DNA of 7,131 nucleotides from Christensenella sp. UBA1214 (GTDB lineage: Bacteria > Bacillota > Clostridia > Christensenellales > CAG-138), in NCBI GenBank assembly GCA_002309375.1, contig DBXK01000008.1:27051-34181 (forward strand), in the 5' to 3' direction. Of the stretch, positions 1 through 5,284 are shown in pieces (within the stretch, counting starts at the first letter, position 1; every line of letters begins with the position of its first letter). The position numbers and the translations under genes are program-made. Below the pieces are notes generated by a model, which was not told the origin of the DNA, searched no databases, and saw only the letters and a list, made by a program, of their open reading frames with translations.

Positions 1-362
1 GGAACGTAGATACCGCCGTATTTCTTCGCAGCAGAAAGACCGAAAACGTGGTCGTCCTCGTTGATGGTGCCGCCGACGGCGCAGAGGCTGTTGTGGCAGT
101 TGGTCATCGCGTAGGGGATCGGGAACTGCTTGAGGCCGGAAGCCCTTGCCGTCTGGATGATGCCGACATAGGTGATGTCGTGGCTCATCAGGCAGTCGAA
201 GCGGATGCGCATCTTCTTCGGATCGTCGGAAACGTTGTGCGCGCGCATGATCTGATAGGCGATCGTGTTCTCGCGGCCCTCGTCGGGGGTGACGCCGGCA
301 ACGGGCTCGGTCACGGGCTTGCCGTCCACGAGCCATACGCCCTTGTTGTAAAGCTCAATCAT
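1..362 (-). CDS. Aconitase-superfamily hydratase, N-terminal part (3' end outside window)
   Basis: The gene starts at ATG 362-360 and runs off the left edge, so about 120 N-terminal residues are seen. An AAGGAG ribosome binding site lies just upstream (AGAAGGAGATTAACC-ATG). The protein begins MIELYNKGVWLVDGKPV. It continues through the motifs YVGIIQTARASGLK, TNCHNSLCAVGGTINEDD and HVFGLSAAKKYGGIYVP, which I recognise from the 'hydratase' group of the aconitase/isopropylmalate-dehydratase superfamily common in Clostridia. Members use a [4Fe-4S] cluster to dehydrate or hydrate small carboxylic acids in the cytoplasm. The cluster cysteines and the swivel domain would lie outside the window, so neither substrate nor integrity can be judged. 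It is not clearly a TCA-cycle aconitase, and no pathway partner is visible. It is transcribed away from the serpin terminator and appears to have its own promoter. Family assignment is good; the substrate is unknown. Confidence 0.85.
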   Translation of the reverse strand, partial: MIELYNKGVWLVDGKPVTEPVAGVTPDEGRENTIAYQIMRAHNVSDDPKKMRIRFDCLMSHDITYVGIIQTARASGLKQFPIPYAMTNCHNSLCAVGGTINEDDHVFGLSAAKKYGGIYV

Positions 363-432
363 GGTTAATCTCCTTCTGTTGCGTTTTGATTTGCATTTTC
401 GGGGGCAAAAGGACATGCCCCTCTACCCCGAT

Positions 433-461
433 ATGTTACACCAACGGGGCTTTTTTTTCAA
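433..461 (-). promoter_or_regulatory. Probable sigma-A promoter of the hydratase gene
   Basis: Read on the minus strand, TTGAAA (461-456) is followed after exactly 17 bp by TAACAT (438-433). The -35 matches consensus at 5 of 6 positions and the -10 at 4 of 6. Transcription would start near 426 and give a leader of about 65 nt ending in a good ribosome binding site. The leader carries a small hairpin, GGGGCA/TGCCCC (402-407 with 416-421). Other AT-rich -10-like strings occur further upstream (about 483-500), so the exact promoter is uncertain. Confidence 0.45.
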
Positions 462-520
462 GCGGATTTTGGCGGAATTACGGTATATAACATAATATAA
501 TGCCCGCAGGCCGATAAAGC

Positions 521-552
521 AAAAAGCCTCTGCCGGATCCGGCAAAGGCTTT
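521..552 (-). terminator. Rho-independent terminator of the serpin operon
   Basis: On the minus strand a long stem, AAAGCCT-t-TGCCG with its partner CGGCA-g-AGGCTTT, forms around a central GGATCC-type palindrome. The arms pair 523-529 with 546-552 and 531-535 with 540-544, with one mismatch at 530/545. It is followed directly by TTTTT (525-521) and more T-rich sequence. The position, 36 bp downstream of the stop codon of the last serpin gene, is right for terminating that transcript. Confidence 0.9.
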
Positions 553-587
553 GGAGCTATGCTGCTTTCAGGCAGCGCTGGATCGTA

Positions 588-1955
588 TTAAGCTATATCG
601 GTGACGGTGCCGATAAACAGGGGCAGATTGGTCTCCATATCGACGATCATGAACACGAACGGCCTGTCGAGGTATACTTCGTGCTCGTTCTCCGGCATCG
701 CGCAGCCCGCGAGCATTTCAACGAGCGTTGCAGCGCCGGCGCGGGTGCCCTTTTCGCCGACCTCGATATGGGTCTTATGGATCACGCGGCCGATATAGAT
801 ATTGCTGTCATCGAAGCAGTGCCCGAGGCGTGTGAAATCGGCGCTCACCGCATCGAAGGCCGTGGGCATGCCCATCGCGGAAAGCGCGTCGTTCAGCGTG
901 ATATCGTAATCGAAGCTGAATTTCGGCAGCTGCGCATGGACCGTGCCGTCCTCCGCGCCCGAAAGGATGCTCATCAGCTTTTCGCCGGTCAGGGAGGAAA
1001 CGTAATCGTTCACATCGATTCCCTCATCCGGCAGCAGTACCGCGAAGCCGTATTTATATCCGACGTAGGGCTTGATGAAGCCGACCGCATTGCCGCCGTC
1101 GAGGAAGGTGCTCTCCGTGGAGTGCATCATCGATACGCTGCGCTCTTCCCCGTTCCTTGCGTGGAATATGCCATCTGAGACCTGATTATCATAATAGACC
1201 TCCCGCCATTCCGCGTCGAACATCAGCGTGTTGACGAGGTACATCAGGGCGGCGGAGTCGATCCGATCGAGGATCTGCTCGATCATGCCGTCGGTATTCT
1301 TGCTCACCCATTCGTTGATCGCGGTCAGCGTGCTTTCATCGAAGGGCGAAGCGTAGATCTCCGCGCCGTAGTAATCGGCGTTGCGCTGGAGGAAATCGGG
1401 ATCCGGTTCAAAGAACGGCACGCAGTCCGCGGCCGGATCGAATTCGGCTTCGCTCGCACGGAACCAAATCGAATTCGCGATCAGGACCTTGTATTTTTCA
1501 TCGCTCGGAAGATTATTGATATAGGTGCGGAGATATTCGTTCAGACGGTCGATCGGCATCCCGAGCACGCGTTCCATCTCCGCAAGGGTCTCGGTATCCG
1601 CGCCGTTCGCGCACATCGCGAGGGCGAGCATCACGGAGAGCGGCGAAACGAGGGTGCTCTTCTCGCTCGAAAGGCTGTTTTTCAGAAGCGCGAGGGCGAA
1701 ATCCGCCTGGGACTTAACGAATTCGGCGTCCGCATTTGCGTCGCGCACGCTGCCGGGAGTATAGCCCGCGGAGAGCTTTATCGCCCTGCCGGGCGTGCTT
1801 TCGTCCGTCAGAACGACGTCGTTATCGCCCTCGGCGGTCTTGCCGGTTTCCCCGTTTTTTTCGGTTTCGTTTTCCTTCGGCGCCGCGCAGGCGAACGCGC
1901 CGAGCAGCATCACCGATGCAAGAATAATGGAGAGAAGTTTGTTGATATTTTTCAT
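588..1955 (-). CDS. Serpin family lipoprotein (serpin 1), probable inhibitory serine/cysteine protease inhibitor
   Basis: The chosen start is ATG 1955-1953 (455 aa), which has an AGAAAGG ribosome binding site 9 bases upstream. The frame stays open to 2069, but those 38 extra codons lie mostly in a repeat element and would put residues ahead of the signal peptide. Residues 1-22 are a lipoprotein-type signal (KNINKLL, hydrophobic core, lipid Cys23 in AFAC). An acidic linker spans about 24-75 and the serpin fold about 80-455. Serpin hallmarks are TLVSPLSVMLALAM (101-114), NSIW (161), N-x3-F-x3-W (NTLMFDAEW, 242-250), LPKFSFDY, HKTHIEVGEKGT (393-404) and the C-terminal DRPFVFMI/FIGTV strands. The hinge GTRAGAAT has the small residues expected of inhibitory serpins. 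The P1 residue cannot be fixed; the loop contains AGCAMPE. Compared with serpin 2 it has about 13 extra residues after NSIW. It is the last gene of the sigma-serpin unit. The family is certain; inhibitory activity is inferred and the target protease is unknown. Confidence 0.93.
   Translation of the reverse strand: MKNINKLLSIILASVMLLGAFACAAPKENETEKNGETGKTAEGDNDVVLTDESTPGRAIKLSAGYTPGSVRDANADAEFVKSQADFALALLKNSLSSEKSTLVSPLSVMLALAMCANGADTETLAEMERVLGMPIDRLNEYLRTYINNLPSDEKYKVLIANSIWFRASEAEFDPAADCVPFFEPDPDFLQRNADYYGAEIYASPFDESTLTAINEWVSKNTDGMIEQILDRIDSAALMYLVNTLMFDAEWREVYYDNQVSDGIFHARNGEERSVSMMHSTESTFLDGGNAVGFIKPYVGYKYGFAVLLPDEGIDVNDYVSSLTGEKLMSILSGAEDGTVHAQLPKFSFDYDITLNDALSAMGMPTAFDAVSADFTRLGHCFDDSNIYIGRVIHKTHIEVGEKGTRAGAATLVEMLAGCAMPENEHEVYLDRPFVFMIVDMETNLPLFIGTVTDIA
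660..749 (-). other. Reactive-centre loop of serpin 1
   Basis: This stretch encodes residues 403-432, from the hinge Gly (P15) to DRP. Hinge residues P12-P9 are A-G-A-A. The central part reads LVEMLAGCAMPE. By simple counting Gly would be P1 and Cys P1'. The loop is longer than in alpha-1-antitrypsin, so these assignments are tentative. Confidence 0.75.
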
Positions 1956-1986
1956 GGTTATGTACCTTTCTGTATTGGCTTTTAAT

Positions 1987-2282
1987 GCCTTCCCCTCGAT
2001 GGGAAGCTGTATGAGCGGCGCAGCGCGGCGCGAAGACTGATGAGGTGTATATATGCGCACCAAGCGCAAATCATGGCGGCAGCCAATTCATGCACATCAG
2101 TGCAATTCATGCCGAAGGCAATTCATTCTTCATAAATGAATTGAAGCTTCGCTTCATGAATAGCGGCGCGTTCCGCTCCGCATGATTTCTCGCACCTGCG
2201 GTGCTCCGTGAATTGGCGGCATGCCGCCATTTACACCTCATCCGTCAGCCTGCGGCTGCCACCTTCCCCTCAAGGGGAAGGC
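1987..2282. mobile_element. MITE-like non-coding element made of micro-hairpins, between the two serpin genes
   Basis: Imperfect terminal inverted repeats of 23 bp bound the region (1987-2009 and 2260-2282, 20 of 23 matching, GCCTTCCCCT-type ends). A second perfect inverted 11-mer, GATGAGGTGTA, lies inside them (2039-2049 and 2232-2242). The interior is a chain of short hairpins, several separated by AATTCAT or its complement. Stems are 2054-2058/2064-2068, 2091-2095/2100-2104, 2110-2113/2117-2120, 2120-2127/2135-2142, 2142-2147/2151-2156, 2162-2166/2173-2177, 2192-2196/2200-2204, 2215-2220/2223-2228, 2246-2250/2254-2258 and 2262-2269/2274-2281. There is no transposase or plausible ORF. I could not find a convincing target-site duplication. 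It begins 7 bp after the serpin 2 stop codon and ends 31 bp before the serpin 1 start. It accounts for almost all of this 334-bp gene-free gap. The call as a mobile miniature element is an inference from structure. Confidence 0.7.
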
Positions 2283-2289
2283 TTATCGC

Positions 2290-3597
2290 TTACGCGATAT
2301 CCGTCACGGCGCCGATAAAGATCGGCAGATTGGTCGCGTTGTCGATCAGCATATAGACGAACGGGCGGTCGAGGATAACGGTCTTCGTTTCGGGCATTTC
2401 GATCGCGGCGCATTCGTCCATCGCAACGACCGTGACCGCGCCGGCGCGGGTGCCCTTCTCCGCGACCTCGATGAAGGTCTTGTGGATCACTTCGCCGATA
2501 TAGAGCTCGTTTTCGCTCATGCGGGAGAAGTCGGCAAGGCCGCTGTCGAACGCCCGCTCCATGCCCATCGCCTTCAGAGCGTTGTTCAAAGTGAGCTCGT
2601 AATCATAGCTGAATTTCGGAAGGCCGGCGTTCACCGGAACGTTCTGCCCCCTTTGGAGGATCGCAAGGAGCTTCCCGCCGGAAAGGCTCATGATATAGTC
2701 GTTGATATCGGTGCCTTCGGCCGGCATGATCGCGGCAAAGCTGTATTTGCTGTCGGCATAGGGCTTGATGAAGCCGACCGCACCGCCGTCCTCAAGGTAC
2801 CGGCTTTCCTCGGAATACATCATCTCCACGGTCTTCGTGCCGTTGATCCCGCGGAAATCGGCGTCGTGCACTGAATATTCGTCATACGGGCTCTGCCAGT
2901 CCGCCTCGAAGATCAGCGCGTTGATCAGGTACATCACGGTCTCTTCCCGGATCTCGTCGAGCACCTTCTCGATCATGCCGTCGGTATTCTCCTTCACCCA
3001 GGCGTTGATATCGGCAAGGGTCGAATCATCGAACGGCGCGCTGAAGGCGTCCGCACCGTAATAATCGGCGTCCTTCTGCAGGAAAGCTTCCTTCACGGGC
3101 AAGCCCTTGCGGATCCAGATCGAGTTCGCGGGAACGACCTTGTATTTCTCGCCGCAGGGCAGTTCCTTCAGATAGGTATAAAGGTATTCGTTCAGCTCGT
3201 CGATCGGGACGCCGCCGAGGGCCTTTTCCATCCCGGCAAGGGTCTCTCCGTCAGCGCCGTTCGCGGTCATCGCAAGAGCGATCATCACGGAAAGCGGCGA
3301 AACGAGGGTGTTGCCTTCCTTGCTGAGGCTGTTTTGAAAGAGCCTGACTGCGAAATCCGCCTGCGCCGCGATGAATTTCTGGTCCGCTGCCTTGCCTTCG
3401 ACCTTCCCGGCCTTCACGCCCGCGGAAAGATTCCCCGCGGCCATTTGGTGATTCTGAGAGGGCTTTCCCGCTTCGCCGTTCTTGCCGCCCGTCTGCTCTT
3501 CCCCGCCTTTATTCGAGCAGGCGACGGAGAAAAGCATTGCGCCGATAAGGAGCATTATAAGCGCTGAGCGCATGGTTTTTTTGAATGATTTAAGCAT
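2290..3597 (-). CDS. Serpin family lipoprotein (serpin 2), probable inhibitory serine/cysteine protease inhibitor
   Basis: This is a 435-aa protein starting at ATG 3597-3595, with GAAAGGTG about 8 bases upstream. It begins 20 bp after the stop of the membrane-protein gene. Residues 1-26 form a lipoprotein-type signal (basic MLKSFKKTMR, hydrophobic core, lipid Cys27 in SVACS). A Gly/Lys-rich linker covers about 28-67 and the serpin domain about 72-435. Seen motifs are TLVSPLSVMIALAM (97-110), NSIW (158), N-x3-F-x3-W (NALIFEADW, 226-234), LPKFSYDY, ELYIGEVIHKTFIEV, hinge EKGTRAGAVT (380-389) and DRPFVYM near the end. The length after the linker is about that of a standard serpin domain. The reactive loop (about 382-412) contains DECAAIEMPE, unlike serpin 1 from P6 onward. 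It is a tandem paralogue of serpin 1, with the same NLP-x-FIG-x-VTDIA C-terminus. It probably sits on the outer face of the membrane. Protease target unknown; inhibitory mode inferred from the small-residue hinge. Confidence 0.93.
   Translation of the reverse strand: MLKSFKKTMRSALIMLLIGAMLFSVACSNKGGEEQTGGKNGEAGKPSQNHQMAAGNLSAGVKAGKVEGKAADQKFIAAQADFAVRLFQNSLSKEGNTLVSPLSVMIALAMTANGADGETLAGMEKALGGVPIDELNEYLYTYLKELPCGEKYKVVPANSIWIRKGLPVKEAFLQKDADYYGADAFSAPFDDSTLADINAWVKENTDGMIEKVLDEIREETVMYLINALIFEADWQSPYDEYSVHDADFRGINGTKTVEMMYSEESRYLEDGGAVGFIKPYADSKYSFAAIMPAEGTDINDYIMSLSGGKLLAILQRGQNVPVNAGLPKFSYDYELTLNNALKAMGMERAFDSGLADFSRMSENELYIGEVIHKTFIEVAEKGTRAGAVTVVAMDECAAIEMPETKTVILDRPFVYMLIDNATNLPIFIGAVTDIA
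2362..2454 (-). other. Reactive-centre loop of serpin 2
   Basis: This stretch encodes residues 382-412, from the hinge Gly (P15) to the DRP preceding the s5B strand. Hinge residues P12-P9 are A-G-A-V, which permits loop insertion. Counting 15 residues as in alpha-1-antitrypsin places Cys at P1 and Ala at P1', but the loop is longer than in that protein, so the scissile bond is not assigned. Confidence 0.75.
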
Positions 3598-3617
3598 GAT
3601 TATTCACCTTTCCGTTA

Positions 3618-4403
3618 TTATTTCTCATATCCGCAGAGCGCCGCGAGCGCTTCCCGCAGCTCGATGCTCTCGCTGTCCGTCAACCTCGGCATGCAGAATT
3701 CGTCATTGACGAGCACGAAGTTTTCCGACGTTACGCCGACGCGCGAATAGACCAGATTGCCGGCGTCGTCGGCGAATTCAAAATACACGACGAATTCGCA
3801 GTCGGGGTCTTCCGGCTCGACCGGGGCTTCCTGAACTCCGGCTTTGCGCAGGGCGTCCCTGACAAGATCGAGGGCCCTTTCGCCCTCCGCGCCGTCGAAG
3901 ACGAAGCGTGTGACTTCCCCGCCGTCTTTGCCGTCTTTAAACGCGACAATCGTCCGGACAAGAGCGGGAAGGAGCTTACCGTAGTTTTCTTCATCGATCA
4001 GCATCCCGAGGCCGAGGGCTATTTCGTCCCCTTCAAAGACCGGCGTGCCGCAGATCCACTTACCGGGATCGTAAAAGCCGTCGCTCGCCATTTCGTCCGA
4101 TTTCTCTCCCGGAGCAGCGGTGACGTTGCCATAGTTCGCCGCAGGCTCTCCGCCGCTCTGCATATCGTTTTCAACCGGTGCGCCGTCGGCGGCATAACTC
4201 TCGTCCGCGGCATGACCTTCCGCATTCGCGTCGATCGTTTTCTCGGGGACCTTACGCGTCGTCAGGAAAAACACGAGCGCAAGGCATGCGAGGCCGCTGC
4301 CGGCGGAGACCGCCATCGTCCGCCAGAAGCGGACCCTTTTGACCTTGTATTCGTCCTTGCGGCGCATGATCTCGGATTTGATCTCTTCTTTATCTCTTCT
4401 CAT
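3618..4403 (-). CDS. Single-pass membrane protein, putative anti-sigma factor or sigma regulator
   Basis: A 261-aa protein whose ATG (4403-4401) overlaps the sigma-factor stop codon by one base (TAATG), with AAGGAAGGTG upstream, so translation is probably coupled. It has a short charged cytoplasmic N-terminus (1-28, containing MRRKDEYKVKRVRFW), one transmembrane helix (about 29-48, SAGSGLACLALVFFL) and a low-complexity Ala/Gly/Glu-rich extracytoplasmic linker (about 52-110). A folded domain follows (about 112-261) with four cysteines (118, 202, 237, 257). I recognise the general pattern of small membrane proteins, with an RR-x-DEY-like start, found after ECF sigma genes in Clostridia. There is no zinc-finger HxxxCxxC anti-sigma motif and no catalytic signature. 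The anti-sigma role therefore rests on position, coupling and topology. It lies directly upstream of serpin 2. The gene itself is secure; its function is inferred. Confidence 0.85.
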   Translation of the reverse strand: MRRDKEEIKSEIMRRKDEYKVKRVRFWRTMAVSAGSGLACLALVFFLTTRKVPEKTIDANAEGHAADESYAADGAPVENDMQSGGEPAANYGNVTAAPGEKSDEMASDGFYDPGKWICGTPVFEGDEIALGLGMLIDEENYGKLLPALVRTIVAFKDGKDGGEVTRFVFDGAEGERALDLVRDALRKAGVQEAPVEPEDPDCEFVVYFEFADDAGNLVYSRVGVTSENFVLVNDEFCMPRLTDSESIELREALAALCGYEK

Positions 4404-4942
4404 TATTCAACACCTTCCTTTTCAAGCAGGGTGCGCAGCCGCTTCTTTGCGGCGGCAAGCAGATTGTCGACCTGTTTTTCGCTCTTTTTGAGCACCTTCG
4501 CCGTTTCCCGGTAGCTCAGGCCTTCGAGGTAAACGAGGTGAACGGCAAGGCGCTGCTCCTCTGGAAGCTCCGCCATCGCTGCTGCGACGGCCTTCTGCTT
4601 CTCCCCCGCGAGCACATCGTTTTCGAGGGAGGCGCGGTCCGCTTCATCCGCTTCCGAAAGCTCCGTCCAGCCCTCGCGGCGGCGCTTTTTAAGATAGTTC
4701 AGCGCCTTATGCCGCGCGGCGGCGAAAAGATAGGTTTTCAGCGACGAGCGGAACGCGAAGCGCCCCGGATGGATGGCGAGCTCGGTCATGGTCTCGATGG
4801 CGACGTCTTCAGAAGCATGTACATCATGTACATACCCGTTGATGAAGAATGTCAGTTTATCGAAATACAGCTCCACCAGCTCCGAGAAGGCGCTTTCGTC
4901 CCCTCCGAGATAGCGGCGATAGCTGTTTTCTCCGCTTTCCAT
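4403..4942 (-). CDS. ECF-type RNA polymerase sigma factor
   Basis: A 179-aa sigma-70 family protein of ECF size that directs RNA polymerase to a specific promoter set. Sigma region 2 covers about residues 14-86 (DESAFSELVELYFDKL, then TYLFAAARHKALNYLKKRRR). An acidic linker follows (about 92-117). Region 4 covers about 118-172 (LPEEQRLAVHLVYLEGLSYRETAKVL, with the helix-turn-helix at about 142-165). The start at ATG 4942-4940 has AAAAGGATGG upstream, but with about 12 bases between the core and the ATG, which is a little long. An ATG 13 bases earlier is out of frame. It is the first gene of the unit and overlaps the next gene by one base, typical of a sigma/regulator pair. It is preceded by a housekeeping-type promoter, so basal expression need not depend on itself. 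Targets are unknown; the two serpin genes downstream are obvious candidates only by linkage. Confidence 0.93.
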   Translation of the reverse strand: MESGENSYRRYLGGDESAFSELVELYFDKLTFFINGYVHDVHASEDVAIETMTELAIHPGRFAFRSSLKTYLFAAARHKALNYLKKRRREGWTELSEADEADRASLENDVLAGEKQKAVAAAMAELPEEQRLAVHLVYLEGLSYRETAKVLKKSEKQVDNLLAAAKKRLRTLLEKEGVE

Positions 4943-5004
4943 AGGCGCTTGCCATCCTTTTGCATTCGGTCGGCCGAAAAGGAAGCTCCGGCTTTCTTCC
5001 GGAA

Positions 5005-5033
5005 ATTATAGCCTTTTTCTTCCTCCCGGTCAA
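5005..5033 (-). promoter_or_regulatory. Sigma-A promoter of the sigma-serpin unit
   Basis: On the minus strand TTGACC (5033-5028) is separated by exactly 17 bp from a perfect TATAAT (5010-5005). Transcription would start near 4998, giving a leader of about 55 nt before the sigma-factor ATG. No second clear promoter was found upstream of either serpin gene, so this one probably drives all four genes. Confidence 0.85.
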
Positions 5034-5035
5034 CA

Positions 5036-5059
5036 CCGGGCGGCGCGCTTTCCGCCCGG
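5036..5059. promoter_or_regulatory. Perfect GC-rich inverted repeat abutting the -35 box (possible operator)
   Basis: CCGGGCGG (5036-5043) and CCGCCCGG (5052-5059) form a perfect 8-bp inverted repeat around an 8-nt spacer. It lies 2 bp upstream of the sigma-operon -35. No T-tract follows on either strand and no gene ends nearby, so it is not an intrinsic terminator. A protein-binding site is possible but unproven. Confidence 0.4.
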
Positions 5060-5173
5060 CTCAAGCCCCTTTGCTTTCGCCTTTCTGCTTATTAGTCAAC
5101 CGAAACCCGCCTTTTTCCTGAGATTTTTTAAAATATATTTTTTCGTTTCAAAATCCCTTCCCCGTCATTTTTC

Positions 5174-5202
5174 TTGAAAGAGCGCGCCGCTTGTGCTATA
5201 TT
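5174..5202 (+). promoter_or_regulatory. Extended -10 sigma-A promoter of the sua5-rpiB-upp unit
   Basis: TTGAAA (5174-5179) is followed after 17 bp by TATATT (5197-5202), preceded by TGC (5194-5196) as an extended -10. An AT-rich tract at about 5123-5143 (TTTTTTAAAATATATTTTTT) lies upstream and could act as a distal UP-like element. Transcription would start near 5209, giving a GC-rich leader of about 76 nt. Confidence 0.8.
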
Positions 5203-5284
5203 ATCAAGGGCTTTTGCGGCGCGTCCCCGCCCGGGGCGGCGGATGCGAAGAACCGAGCAAGAGGCCGGCTTTGATAAATAACCG

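Noticed and set aside
48..368. Plus-strand reading frame opposite the hydratase
   Set aside because: It is antisense to a strongly conserved hydratase N-terminus; its composition and lack of motifs mark it as a shadow.
441..459. Terminator-like CCCCG...CGGGG followed by eight T on the plus strand (426-459)
   Set aside because: No plus-strand gene lies upstream. The loop is long and the stem only 5 bp, and the region coincides with the minus-strand hydratase promoter.
681..1178. Long plus-strand reading frame opposite serpin 1
   Set aside because: It is antisense to a clear serpin domain, has no ribosome binding site or recognisable motif, and is Arg/Ala/His-rich as expected for a shadow frame.
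2085..2214. CRISPR-like array from recurring AATTCAT
   Set aside because: The repeated unit is only about 7 bp, the intervals are self-complementary hairpins of unequal length, and there are no cas genes. It fits a hairpin-rich miniature element.
2221..2874. 217-codon plus-strand reading frame opposite serpin 2
   Set aside because: It is a shadow of serpin 2 that begins inside the repeat element and has no recognisable protein features.
5221..5240. Possible riboswitch in the sua5 leader
   Set aside because: There is only a short CCCC/GGGG hairpin in a leader of about 76 nt, with no known aptamer motif that I can recognise.
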